IMG/VR virus record: IMGVR_UViG_3300033388_001993
Span: 1-23,526 of that record
Direction: 5' to 3' (one strand)
DNA length: 23,526 nt
Origin: a virus
Shown: piece after piece, positions 1-9,072 of the stretch
How the letters are laid out: each line of letters starts with the position of its first letter
Numbering within the stretch: position 1 is the stretch's first letter
Notes under the pieces: model-generated
Database searches by the model: none
Seen by the model: the letters and a program-made list of their open reading frames with translations, nothing else
What the model was told of the DNA's origin: nothing
Made by a program: the position numbers and the translations under genes

Positions 1-1158
1 TTCTTCTTCAATTTTAGGTGAAGTATTGGTATCTGTATAAACTTTTGATACATTTTGAATAGAAACTACATAATTTTTATTATGAATATCCCATCCACCT
101 AATATTTGACTTTTATATTTATTAACTAATAAAACTTCACCTTGTGGTTGATCACCTGCAATAGGTTTATTTAATACTACTCTACAATATACATTACCTC
201 CCGAAGACCAAGGAGAAACTGATACTACATAATATTCATTATTTGGAGTAGGTGAAATACCTTGAGGATCATAATAAAAACTGGATCCAATTTTTATAGA
301 ACAACAACCACCTTCTACATCTATAACCCAATTATTACCACTACCGGTACCAAAAGGATCACCAGTTATTATTGTGCCAGTTATAGATTCAGAAAATTGA
401 TCATCATTAATTGATGCTAATTCATCTCTAAAATAATCGTTCATACCATATGTCGATATTTCAGTTATACCGTCTCTAGATAGTCTTAAAATGCATCCTC
501 GGTTACGATCTGCAAAATATTTTTGAAATCCGTATATAGCAAAACTTTCTGGATTAGTACTAATACCATATTCACCTAAGTATGGAACAACTTGCCCTAT
601 TACTACGTTTGATTGAGTTTGCATAGCTGACCCCTCAGCAGTATATATAGCATCTTTATCTATCAAAGCTCTATGTACTTTATTTTCTTGAAATATTATT
701 AAATTCGTATCTTCAGCATACAACTTCTGTATAGAACCATTTATTGGATCTACACTTTTTGTTATATCTTTAGCTACAGAAAATACATTGGTTTGGTTTA
801 TACCAGTCCTAGAGTTATATATACCAGAATATATTAATGAACTAAATAAATGTTCTTGTTTTGTTCTTTCTTCTACTATGTAAGCTTTAACACCTAAATC
901 TATGGGCGTATTATTAAAACCTCCTTTTATCCTCATTTCTTCAATAGCCCATGGTTCTTGATAAGCATATCCTTCTCCTTGATAACCAATAGGAGCAAAC
1001 TCTCCACCATTAAAAGGAAAAGTTGGATAACCTTGAGGATTCCAAGGCAAGCCAGGCCAACCCGGTAAAACAACGTTAGCTGTATCGATATCAGGTTTTT
1101 TACAAACTTTCTTTAACCAAAAAGAGTTAAAGTATTTTATTTCCATTACTACTCCCAT
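1..1158 (-). CDS. Tail nozzle/stabilisation-type protein, 3'-truncated by the window edge
   Basis: The frame is open from an ATG at 1158 to position 1, giving 386 residues with the C-terminus outside the window. The ATG overlaps the stop of the preceding gene as TAATG, which decides the start; a second ATG lies at 1146. Residues 110-170 contain YSGIYNSRTGINQTN, KLYAEDTNLIIFQENKV and RALIDKDAIYTAEG, and residues 200-245 contain FADRNRG, LRLSRDGITEIS and YGMNDYFRDEL. I associate these with the later part of large tail stabilisation ('muzzle') proteins of short-tailed Bacteroidota phages; that is recollection, not a search. It follows the 1251-aa and 399-aa genes almost without gaps. It may be the distal half of a protein that is one chain in relatives, here separate. 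Role inferred: tail nozzle of the virion. Confidence 0.7.
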   Translation of the reverse strand, partial: MGVVMEIKYFNSFWLKKVCKKPDIDTANVVLPGWPGLPWNPQGYPTFPFNGGEFAPIGYQGEGYAYQEPWAIEEMRIKGGFNNTPIDLGVKAYIVEERTKQEHLFSSLIYSGIYNSRTGINQTNVFSVAKDITKSVDPINGSIQKLYAEDTNLIIFQENKVHRALIDKDAIYTAEGSAMQTQSNVVIGQVVPYLGEYGISTNPESFAIYGFQKYFADRNRGCILRLSRDGITEISTYGMNDYFRDELASINDDQFSESITGTIITGDPFGTGSGNNWVIDVEGGCCSIKIGSSFYYDPQGISPTPNNEYYVVSVSPWSSGGNVYCRVVLNKPIAGDQPQGEVLLVNKYKSQILGGWDIHNKNYVVSIQNVSKVYTDTNTSPKIEEE

Positions 1159-2357
1159 TATAATATAGCTTTAGTGTTAAAACTACCATCTTGTAGAATT
1201 AAATATCCTATTGCTGGAGTTGGTTGGTTTTTCTTGTTAGCTCCACTACCACTTCCATTCCATTGATATAATATTCCACCTGGTCTTTTGTCGTTATTAA
1301 TAGGTCTATTAATAGAAGCACCGTTTGTATTATCAGCAAACTGAGCAAATAAAGCTGAAATAACTACAAACAATCTATCTCCTTGATTTAAAGCAATGCT
1401 AGGAACATTTATATTATATTGGTTATTACTTTTAACTCCACTAAAACTATTAATTCTATTACCAAAGTTTACTGGACCTTCAAGACCCCACCATGATCCC
1501 ATTTGACTATAAAATTCACCATAATTTGCTAATCCATAATGACTAGTTGGATCATATACCCATCCACTAGCTGTATTCCCATCCCAATATCTAGGAACCT
1601 TCATTTGTGTAGGATAAGTAAAAGCTACTTTTGGAATCATTTCTTCATTAGCAAAGTTTGATGGAAATTCTTTTTCAGCTTTCATACTACCAGTACCACT
1701 CATCAAACCACCGCTACCACTTGAAAAATTATGTCCACCCCAACTAGCACCTTGATTGTATACTATTCCAAAAGGTGTTCTTGAAACTTGTTGAATGCCC
1801 GTCATGGGAGTATATAAACTACTACCATTCGCAAGAATTCTTTCTCCATAAGGAATCCAGTCAGTATTAGAAGCTGGTAATCTATATAGTGTAATGTATC
1901 CGCTTATTCCTCCATTGCTTTTAACTGGAGCTGGATTGTTTTGATCTATTAAAGGCATAGCTGGGATAATAGAAAGAGCATGTTGAAGTTTTAAATCTAT
2001 ATCTATTTGATAGTCTCTATTTGCAGGTACTGTCCACACACCAGTGTTATCATAAGAATTACTCCAATCTTTTACAGTATTACCAAAATTTACTAAATTA
2101 TTTATTCTATTTCCCTTCGTTAAACCAAACTGGTTATACATATGTGCACTATTGGAAACGGCAGCAGAATCCCATTCCTCCCATATTTGAATAGAATCTC
2201 TAGGTCTCCACATCGGAGTTGGTGGATTTGAAGGCCATCCACTTTGACTATCTCCATTCCATTGCCATTTTGGGGCATTACATTCTAGGTAATTCCTCAC
2301 TTTAACAAAAAATGTTATTTCTTTTTCTAGACTATTTGCGGTTTTTGATCCTGCCAT
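1158..2357 (-). CDS. Virion/tail protein with two C1q-like jelly-roll motifs, possible receptor-binding protein
   Basis: This 399-residue protein has no signal peptide or membrane segment and is rich in Gly, Asn, Trp and Ser. Two stretches resemble each other: VNFGNTVKDWS...WTVPANRDYQIDIDL at about 89-121 and VNFGNRINSFS...YNINVPSIAL at about 296-323. Each is a VNFGN strand, then a 'VP' turn and a hydrophobic strand (in the second copy continuing as GDRLFVVISAL), as in C1q/TNF-like jelly-rolls where the fragment 'GVFTAPVNGTY' is typical. I infer two related beta-sandwich domains joined by a Gly/Ser-rich linker (about 200-225). The gene sits between two parts of the tail nozzle set, 2 bases after the 1251-aa gene and overlapping the next gene by TAATG. 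A receptor-binding or nozzle-decorating role is inferred. It could equally be a domain split from the giant tail protein. Confidence 0.55.
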   Translation of the reverse strand: MAGSKTANSLEKEITFFVKVRNYLECNAPKWQWNGDSQSGWPSNPPTPMWRPRDSIQIWEEWDSAAVSNSAHMYNQFGLTKGNRINNLVNFGNTVKDWSNSYDNTGVWTVPANRDYQIDIDLKLQHALSIIPAMPLIDQNNPAPVKSNGGISGYITLYRLPASNTDWIPYGERILANGSSLYTPMTGIQQVSRTPFGIVYNQGASWGGHNFSSGSGGLMSGTGSMKAEKEFPSNFANEEMIPKVAFTYPTQMKVPRYWDGNTASGWVYDPTSHYGLANYGEFYSQMGSWWGLEGPVNFGNRINSFSGVKSNNQYNINVPSIALNQGDRLFVVISALFAQFADNTNGASINRPINNDKRPGGILYQWNGSGSGANKKNQPTPAIGYLILQDGSFNTKAIL

Positions 2358-2359
2358 GA

Positions 2360-5300
2360 TTAAAGTATTTGTAAATTTTGTTGAGGTTCTGCTACAGGGT
2401 TATTAGTTCCAAAAGGATCCCAACAATCTGTATATCTAATAGTTATTTTAAAAATATCTCCATCTACAAAATCTCCCGCAGGACAATTAGCGAAGTTTGA
2501 TTTTAACATATTATATGGATATCCTGGTTCAGCAGTAGTTACAATATTACCGGCTAAATGAAAATAATCTAATGCTACGTTGTTAACGTGTGTAAATTCT
2601 TCTAAATCCGAATTAGGATCATCTGGGTTTATGGGTCTTACTAGAGTTTGACTAACTATTTGTGCATGTAATTCTCCAGCGTTGTTTCTACCAACGGGAC
2701 TTGATCCATAGTTATCGTGTGTCCATTGATCATAATCGAAACATTTACTTCCATCAAACCAAGATCCGTTACCCATAGGTAATCTTATCCAATTAATTTC
2801 TCCTAAATTTATATATTGCTCTAATGCGGTATTTAATATTTCGTTATTGCTAAGTTGGTTTATGTTAAGATAATTAACACCAAGTGCTGTACCATTAAAT
2901 GGATATCCACCGTCAACCCAATCTCGTGGATAATTAAAACTTGGACCTGGACTCCAAATACCTGGTATACCTGACCATGGTTCAGGATCTTCGTATCCAG
3001 TCCCACCTGCTGGAGCCGCAGAAAGTGATGGATTATTTGGGTAATTAGGTACGTTGAGTGGTACATCAATTCCACTTTTATCAATCTCAAAGTCATCCTC
3101 TGTTGGAACCCATCCAGCAAAGGGTATTGTATTTTTAGTTGATGCTTCTAATTCGACTATATTAGTAGATCCAGCATCTGTAACCGTAAAAGTGAATTTA
3201 TAATCATTAAACCAATCATTTTTAGAAAACCAAAAAGTATCACTTAAAACTATAAATGCTTGATAAGGATCAACTCCCGCTGGTGGAAATTGACTACTTC
3301 CATTATAACTTGGCCACCATGCTTGAATCTCAAAACTACTAGAGCAATCAGCCCAACCCGAAGTCCAAGTAACTCCTGTAGGTGGAACTTTTCTCTCTAC
3401 TTTGTGTAATTGAATAAAAGCTCCTCCTGTTCCTTGTCCAATAGTTTGCCCTAAATTATTAACAAAGTGAAATACTGTAGATACTTGGTTTCTTTGTTGA
3501 TTATAATCATAACTCATCGCAAAAGCATCCCAAGGACACCGATCTTCTGTAAAAGTAAATGGTGTTACAGACCACGATTCACCTGTAGGATTAGTTGTGT
3601 CTACCACAACATCATTAGAATCTTCTATTACATCATTTAAATCTTTAACTAAACCAGTGGTAGAAGTTTCCCAAAATAATCTTAATCTAGATACTTCAGG
3701 TTCTGTCTCATAAATTGCTAATGTAGGTAACTTTTTAGTTGACGGCATACCTACTAAATAATCTTCAACTTCTAGTCTAGCACAAAGTGGATTACTTTGA
3801 GGATTATATATATATGTAGGAAATTGTCCTACCTCCCACAATCCTAAATCCGTTCCTGTACCTATATTAACAACAACATCCTGTAGTATTCCAGGATAAA
3901 ACTGTTCATTTTCATGTCCAGTATGCTCAAATCCAGAATCTCCACCAATATTATCAACTCTTAAATACATTCCTAAACTAGCATTAGAACCAGTATCAGG
4001 TTCAATAATTCCAAGATCTATATTACGTTGTAATATAAAATTTCTAGCTTCTAAAGAGTCCCAATCATCAAATTTAGCTTCTGTAGCTTCTCCTTCTTCA
4101 TTGGCTACAGCATACCATAAGGGATTTTCTACTTTAGTAGGTTTACTAGTTCTAAATATCTTTTGATTTGGACCTACATTTTTTAAATCTCTAGGAACTT
4201 TATTAATATTATCTCCTTGTAGTGTTATATGAGCATAAGGTTGATTTGCAGTTGCAGGATCTGCTATTGGTTCTGGATCGTCTCCTGGAACGAGAACCTC
4301 CCATTTTGAACCACCATTTAGTATTCCAGGAAAATATATATTATAATAATTTTGTTCTTGTTGTTTTACTACCACCTTGTAACTATACCATCCTAGTGGG
4401 TTAGTATCTTCATTATATACACCAGGTTCTCCTGTTTCGTTGTTATATTTAAAAACTTGCGAAACTAATACATTATTAAACAACACTCTTAAAGCGTCTC
4501 CAGGCCAACTATATGGAGCAATCGGATTAGCACTTATAATTGAATGTGGGTTATATTTATGAAATACTGTAGAACCAGAATATAACGCGTTAGATGGAGT
4601 TTGACCACTATCGACACTAGACAATAAAACTGAAGATTGTCTACCATAACGATCAGATAATACTATCCCAACTTGATAAGTTCTATTCTGCTTAAGAGTA
4701 TTATTAGGATACTCTATTATATTATTTATATTAAATTCTGGTAAATAGAAATTCTCTTCTTCTTTTTCACCAACTAAGACATTATAATCTATATTTGCAG
4801 GTGGAGTATGTTTATTTACAAAGTTGCCATATATTACCCTATTCCCTGAAACTTCTTGTGTTGCAGCTCTAATGGGTACTTTATCGTATACTCTAGTAGT
4901 ATCATCTGTTGGTAATGTTTTATAAGGTTTTGATGAATTATATATATATTCCATCACATTGGTAGTATTCGGAATTGCTTGAGATGGAGGAGTATAATGA
5001 CCAGTAACTGTATCTAGTCCTCCATATTCAAAAACTTCACTTGATAATGTATCTACAACTTTTACAGAAAGTCCATCTGATTCTCTATATAAAATATCTA
5101 TTCCTACAACTTTTAATTTACTATATAATTCGTTAAAAGGTATTCCATCAGGAGATTCTATCATTAAAGTAATTACATTTACTTTATTTTCAAAAAATCT
5201 AACTTCTGTACTTTGATAAGTAATATCTTCATCATTTTTACCTACAATTGGATCTGGAGCATGCTCTGGATCAAATTCTGACATAAAATAACCATCTTGT

Positions 5301-6115
5301 TTAGGTATAAATGCTGTTTGAGTAAATGGAGCCATTAAAGAGAATTCACCATCTTCATATTTAAATCTATAACTAAATCTTAGAAACTTGTCTTTAATAA
5401 AATTAGGATCTCCTCGCCATGCACTATCATAATCTGGGTTGATATTACCATCTGGTAATTTTTCATCTACTACATTTATCATAGTACCTTCTGGACCGTA
5501 ACCTGGATTATCTTTAATTAGTCTAATACATTTATATGGATAATATTTAGCAACAGATATATGATCTTCAGCAGTGTAATATGTAGAATTAGCATAAGCC
5601 GTTCCAATGTTTATTTTTCTAGGTTGATTTCTGTTATCAGTCCAAAATAGTAATTCCTCAACAACATTAACATGGTTAATAGGAAAATTCTTAGCAAAAT
5701 TCAAAAAGCCTCCGGCTGCTCCTGCTCCTCCTACTAAAACTTGTGACGTATTATTTTTAATATCATATATACTAATGGCAGAATAATAGTTAAAAACTCC
5801 TGCACCAATTTGTACATATCTATTATCTAATCCGTTACTTGAGTTATCTATAAAATTAGTTAAAAAAACAATAATCCTATCATTAGTGACATCCATATAT
5901 CTACCAATCACCTCTACATTACAGCAATTACCAGGTATATTAAAAATAGTTAATAAATTATTACCTAATACATTTTCTAATGCACCGACGTTTGCCCCTT
6001 CTGATCTACTTATTTGGATATTTTGGCCGTCTCTGTATTCTCCAGGTGGAACTAATCTATCATCTAGATCTTTGTTCATCTTTGATTTGATGAACACATT
6101 TTTTGCCTTTGCCAT
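2360..6115 (-). CDS. Giant tail stabilisation/muzzle-like structural protein (1251 aa)
   Basis: This is the largest gene in the window. Its N-terminus carries IKSKMNKDLDDRLVPPGEYRDG and then NIQISRSEGANVGALENVLGN (residues 9-51), a pattern I associate with large tail stabilisation or nozzle proteins of short-tailed phages, functionally like P22 gp10 or T7 gp12. The rest is mostly beta-rich and contains many Trp, Pro, Asn and Gly residues, without transmembrane segments. Roughly residues 850-1150 are especially aromatic and low in charge, like an exposed tail domain. It starts at a TAATG overlap with the stop of the 431-aa connector gene, so the two are probably translationally coupled. Role inferred: forms the nozzle below the connector rings. 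The following 399-aa and 386-aa ORFs may belong to the same structure. Confidence 0.75.
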   Translation of the reverse strand: MAKAKNVFIKSKMNKDLDDRLVPPGEYRDGQNIQISRSEGANVGALENVLGNNLLTIFNIPGNCCNVEVIGRYMDVTNDRIIVFLTNFIDNSSNGLDNRYVQIGAGVFNYYSAISIYDIKNNTSQVLVGGAGAAGGFLNFAKNFPINHVNVVEELLFWTDNRNQPRKINIGTAYANSTYYTAEDHISVAKYYPYKCIRLIKDNPGYGPEGTMINVVDEKLPDGNINPDYDSAWRGDPNFIKDKFLRFSYRFKYEDGEFSLMAPFTQTAFIPKQDGYFMSEFDPEHAPDPIVGKNDEDITYQSTEVRFFENKVNVITLMIESPDGIPFNELYSKLKVVGIDILYRESDGLSVKVVDTLSSEVFEYGGLDTVTGHYTPPSQAIPNTTNVMEYIYNSSKPYKTLPTDDTTRVYDKVPIRAATQEVSGNRVIYGNFVNKHTPPANIDYNVLVGEKEEENFYLPEFNINNIIEYPNNTLKQNRTYQVGIVLSDRYGRQSSVLLSSVDSGQTPSNALYSGSTVFHKYNPHSIISANPIAPYSWPGDALRVLFNNVLVSQVFKYNNETGEPGVYNEDTNPLGWYSYKVVVKQQEQNYYNIYFPGILNGGSKWEVLVPGDDPEPIADPATANQPYAHITLQGDNINKVPRDLKNVGPNQKIFRTSKPTKVENPLWYAVANEEGEATEAKFDDWDSLEARNFILQRNIDLGIIEPDTGSNASLGMYLRVDNIGGDSGFEHTGHENEQFYPGILQDVVVNIGTGTDLGLWEVGQFPTYIYNPQSNPLCARLEVEDYLVGMPSTKKLPTLAIYETEPEVSRLRLFWETSTTGLVKDLNDVIEDSNDVVVDTTNPTGESWSVTPFTFTEDRCPWDAFAMSYDYNQQRNQVSTVFHFVNNLGQTIGQGTGGAFIQLHKVERKVPPTGVTWTSGWADCSSSFEIQAWWPSYNGSSQFPPAGVDPYQAFIVLSDTFWFSKNDWFNDYKFTFTVTDAGSTNIVELEASTKNTIPFAGWVPTEDDFEIDKSGIDVPLNVPNYPNNPSLSAAPAGGTGYEDPEPWSGIPGIWSPGPSFNYPRDWVDGGYPFNGTALGVNYLNINQLSNNEILNTALEQYINLGEINWIRLPMGNGSWFDGSKCFDYDQWTHDNYGSSPVGRNNAGELHAQIVSQTLVRPINPDDPNSDLEEFTHVNNVALDYFHLAGNIVTTAEPGYPYNMLKSNFANCPAGDFVDGDIFKITIRYTDCWDPFGTNNPVAEPQQNLQIL

Positions 6116-7410
6116 TATTTAATTATTTTAGATTTACCTCTCATTACTTGGGTAATCTCTTCAATTTTTATATTAGACAACCGTATCTTAGCATTTCTTA
6201 AAGCAGCTCTCCTATCTCTTTTAAATCTTTGTACAACATATTCTGGTTGACGAATTCTGCTAGCTAATATACTATATGCAATATGCATGTATAAAGCTTG
6301 TTCTGCTAATTTAGGTATTTTACTATTTTCATCATGCGCTAATCCATCAGATATATATTCTAATAATATTAATTTTCCTCCTAGATTGCTGCTAAAAGAA
6401 AACTTACCCTCTCTGTCATTTATAGTAAACCATCCATTTCCTTGTGATGTCTCTGGATCTAAACCATATTTCTGACCAAACCACGTGTTCCAATATGGAT
6501 AAATGTTACCATAATAAGCATTCATTTCATATAAGTCAATGTTAGGATCATTAGACATAGTATTCCAACGCTCTTCCATTAATGATGTTCCTTGTATATT
6601 TTCTCCTTTTAAAGAACCATCAGGATACAATACATCATCTTGTATTGGAATACCTTTATCGTCTTGAATAGGGAGATGTGTGGGATTTGAAGTTAATCTA
6701 GTTGGATATATTATGTGAGTTACCCCAGATGAATCTATCCAAGACAACTTAACATAATTAACATAGTCTTGAGGTATGACTACTGATAAACTAGGTGGGA
6801 TTGTTAATTCTTGAGAGTTAACACTTTTTAATGTATCATAACTAAATTCTTGTAAACCTCTTTTAGCATGAAACATAACATCGGTTCTTTTAACACTAGG
6901 TATTATCTTATCTTGTCCAACATATGCAACCATAAAGTTGTTGACTACATCTTCTAAACTAGTATACTGATAACCTCCATATTGCGCAAAAGAATCTGTA
7001 TTATATAAATTCTTTAATCTTACTCTTATGTAACTTGGAGATGGATTTACACCGTCATAATTTACTGCATTTGGATTTGCAAATGTTATAACATTGTCAT
7101 TTAATGTAAAGTAACCTCCACTTCCAGTTATACCAACTGAACCGTTTCCTGGAAATTGACCATCATATTCTAACCATGTAGAATTATCTGGACTTGTTTC
7201 TAATATAAAGTTATTTAGTTGATAATAAGGACTCATTGATGGTGTTGCTGGCGCTGACCATGAGCTACTACCTGGATTCAGTAAGTCTACATATCCAAAT
7301 GCTAAATCAATATCCCAAGTAAAAGCATATATACCTGTACCATTAGGATCAAATACCATGGATTGCGTACCTACATAGTATTGTTCGTTAGTTTCGTTTA
7401 TTAATCCCAT
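6115..7410 (-). CDS. Head-tail connector/ring protein with an extra N-terminal beta domain
   Basis: Residues from about 148 to the end (YTSLEDVVNNFMVAYVGQDK... FHAKRGLQEFSYDTL... WFTINDREGKFSFSSNL... GKLILLEYISDG... ALYMHIAYSILASR... FKRDRRAALRNAKIRLSN) look like the adaptor or ring proteins that extend the portal in podoviruses (P22 gp4 / T7 gp11-like role). The C-terminal 60 residues are helical and very basic. Residues 1-147 are different: Gly/Pro/Ser-rich, beta-prone, with NNFILETSPDNSTWLEYDG and FTLNDNVITF, and read like an appended virion-surface domain. The preceding 263-aa gene ends 6 bases upstream, and the stop overlaps the next start as TAATG. The connector assignment rests on motifs and position; the exact ring it forms is not known. 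Confidence 0.7.
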   Translation of the reverse strand: MGLINETNEQYYVGTQSMVFDPNGTGIYAFTWDIDLAFGYVDLLNPGSSSWSAPATPSMSPYYQLNNFILETSPDNSTWLEYDGQFPGNGSVGITGSGGYFTLNDNVITFANPNAVNYDGVNPSPSYIRVRLKNLYNTDSFAQYGGYQYTSLEDVVNNFMVAYVGQDKIIPSVKRTDVMFHAKRGLQEFSYDTLKSVNSQELTIPPSLSVVIPQDYVNYVKLSWIDSSGVTHIIYPTRLTSNPTHLPIQDDKGIPIQDDVLYPDGSLKGENIQGTSLMEERWNTMSNDPNIDLYEMNAYYGNIYPYWNTWFGQKYGLDPETSQGNGWFTINDREGKFSFSSNLGGKLILLEYISDGLAHDENSKIPKLAEQALYMHIAYSILASRIRQPEYVVQRFKRDRRAALRNAKIRLSNIKIEEITQVMRGKSKIIK

Positions 7411-7416
7411 ATCTTA

Positions 7417-8208
7417 TTAACTTTTTTCTGATACTTCATCTTGTTGTGCTTTTTGAGATGCCATTTGTACAATCTGAGGATCGCGTACTATAACTCCAGC
7501 ATACATTAATACATTTAACACAACCTCGGACTGTTCTGAAGCGTGTAATTCAAAATTTGTTGAACCTTCAGGACCCGCTACACCGTTCCATTCTGTAGTA
7601 TCATATTCAAATTGCCCAAGTGTTCCGGGATTATAACCCCATTTAACATTTTGAGGTTTCCTAATACACGTAGTTGAAATAGGTGTATATGGGATTGTAG
7701 TATCACCAACTATTGTTTTTGGATATACATATATTCTATGATTTTCATAAGTATATACTGGATAAGTAATAGTAGGTTTGGTTAGTGGAGATTTATTTAT
7801 GTATAGTAATTCATTTGGTTTAGCCCTTTGTACCTCAGTGTTATTATATATAACAGTACCAAGTTTATAAAATTCAATAGGTAAGGTAGGAATATTATTT
7901 ACTATTATACTAGCAGGGTATGTACCAAGATCTGGTTCTTCGTAATATTCATTTACATTCCAAGCACAATCACCGTTAGTTTTAAATATATCTAACTTCT
8001 CCTCTATATTGTCTATTCTATTACCATACTCAGTATCGTTATCTTGGATTCTTGAGTATTGATTTAAGTCCTCAAAATACTTTTCAAATATCTCTAATTG
8101 AACTTGCGTTGCTATCTTGTTAAACTCTTCTGGCGTTAGATAACCCCTTTGTTCTTTATTTAATACGTATAGAACAGTTTTGTATACGTCATCTACGTTT
8201 ATTGCCAT
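7417..8208 (-). CDS. Putative head-tail connector/ring protein (263 aa)
   Basis: The N-terminus is helical (INVDDVYKTVLYVLNKEQRGY, then LTPEEFNKIATQVQLEIFEKYF, residues 3-45). A coiled stretch and a beta-rich middle follow (TLPIEFYKLGTVIYNN, YPVYTYENHRIYVYPK). The C-terminus returns to a helix with VLNVLMYAGVIVRDPQIVQMASQKAQQDE. I recognise this architecture as a conserved neighbour of the connector gene in crAss-like and marine Bacteroidota phages, where it is thought to form one of the rings between portal and tail. The gene starts 18 bases beyond the T-run of the minus-strand terminator at 8227-8251, so it depends on read-through or on a promoter I cannot identify. Product class is inferred; no catalytic motif is visible. 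Confidence 0.55.
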   Translation of the reverse strand: MAINVDDVYKTVLYVLNKEQRGYLTPEEFNKIATQVQLEIFEKYFEDLNQYSRIQDNDTEYGNRIDNIEEKLDIFKTNGDCAWNVNEYYEEPDLGTYPASIIVNNIPTLPIEFYKLGTVIYNNTEVQRAKPNELLYINKSPLTKPTITYPVYTYENHRIYVYPKTIVGDTTIPYTPISTTCIRKPQNVKWGYNPGTLGQFEYDTTEWNGVAGPEGSTNFELHASEQSEVVLNVLMYAGVIVRDPQIVQMASQKAQQDEVSEKS

Positions 8209-8226
8209 TTTGTTTTATTTTTAAAT

Positions 8227-8251
8227 AAAAAAGGCGGCGATTAAGCCGCCT
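8227..8251 (-). terminator. Intrinsic terminator after the 256-aa gene
   Basis: On the minus strand a 7-bp perfect stem, AGGCGGC paired with GCCGCCT around a 6-base loop, is followed at once by TTTTTT. The stem is almost pure G/C in otherwise A/T-rich DNA. It lies 30 bases downstream of the stop of the 256-aa gene and 18 bases upstream of the next start. It therefore sits inside the structural block rather than at its end. Confidence 0.85.
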
Positions 8252-8280
8252 ATAATATAGTTACATACTAAAGATCTTTT

Positions 8281-9051
8281 TTAATTAATCTTCTTCTCTA
8301 TAGACTTGTACACTTCTAAACCTTCATCGGTTTTAAAGAACGCAGCCATAGCAGAATATGGGTTTTCATCAAAAGGTACCGTCATTAGTTTTCTACCATT
8401 ACTACCCCAATTGAATGTTCTTTGATCACTAGCGAGTTTTAATATACCTAGTTCTGTTGCTTTAATAGCAAAATTTCTAAGTATAACATTTTCATCATTA
8501 GCTAGTTCAATAAACAATCTAGGATTTCTCTTAGCAAATACTAATATGTCTCTTTTTAATTCTTTAGAAGATAAATTAGAAACATTTGATCCTATTTCAA
8601 CTCTAAGAATTGCTTCAGCTTGATCTAATTCTATAGCTTGAGCCGCGACTAGGGCTTCTATTTCTAGATTTAAATCTTCTAATTCATCTTTAGCTACTTC
8701 ACGATTATCGTGTTCTGCAAATCTTTTACCTTTAAGAGGATGTACTTCTAACATCCTTTGCAGATTTTGTTGCTGCATAGGGACATGTAAAGTTCCTTGA
8801 TCAAAAACTATATGAGCTAATGTTACTGGACCTTCTTGTTCGTCTACGAACGGTGAAACTTGATTAGTAGCATATCTTAAAGCTCTTTGTATTCCTTTCT
8901 CTTCGTCATAATAAAGTAAAGGTGCTTTTGTAGTATGTTTTGAATTCATTGTATAACTTAATGGCGACATGTCATTAAGTAGATAGTAGTATCTATCTTT
9001 CATTTCCCATTCTTTAGTTTGAACAGGAGTTTGTACTTCTTCGTTTTCCAT
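8281..9051 (-). CDS. Conserved phage protein of unknown function (256 aa), insulated by terminators
   Basis: The protein is soluble, with an N-terminal part containing WEMKDRYYYLLNDMSPLSYTM and APLLYYDEEKGIQRALRYATNQ, a central helical part (ELEDLNLEIEALVAAQAIEL), and a well-ordered C-terminal part with KRNPRLFIELANDEN, RNFAIKATELGI and RTFNWGSNGRKLMTVPFDEN. I recognise the pattern as a protein recurring near capsid genes of marine and gut phages, but know no established function. It is not secreted and has no catalytic signature that I can name. The gene is flanked by strong minus-strand terminators at 9073-9100 and 8227-8251, a layout found nowhere else in the window. That suggests its level is set separately from the capsid genes. 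A head-completion, cargo or regulatory role cannot be distinguished. Confidence 0.75.
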   Translation of the reverse strand: MENEEVQTPVQTKEWEMKDRYYYLLNDMSPLSYTMNSKHTTKAPLLYYDEEKGIQRALRYATNQVSPFVDEQEGPVTLAHIVFDQGTLHVPMQQQNLQRMLEVHPLKGKRFAEHDNREVAKDELEDLNLEIEALVAAQAIELDQAEAILRVEIGSNVSNLSSKELKRDILVFAKRNPRLFIELANDENVILRNFAIKATELGILKLASDQRTFNWGSNGRKLMTVPFDENPYSAMAAFFKTDEGLEVYKSIEKKIN

Positions 9052-9052
9052 G

Positions 9053-9070
9053 ATATAATATAATATAATA
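9053..9070. repeat. A/T pentamer tandem repeat in the leader of the 256-aa gene
   Basis: The plus strand reads as about 3.5 copies of ATATA with a period of 5. It fills the space between the terminator hairpin and the ATG at 9051. It may simply be an A/T-rich translation leader as used in Bacteroidota; it could also hide a promoter -10 element, but no matching upstream element is visible because the terminator occupies that place. Confidence 0.5.
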
Positions 9071-9072
9071 GT

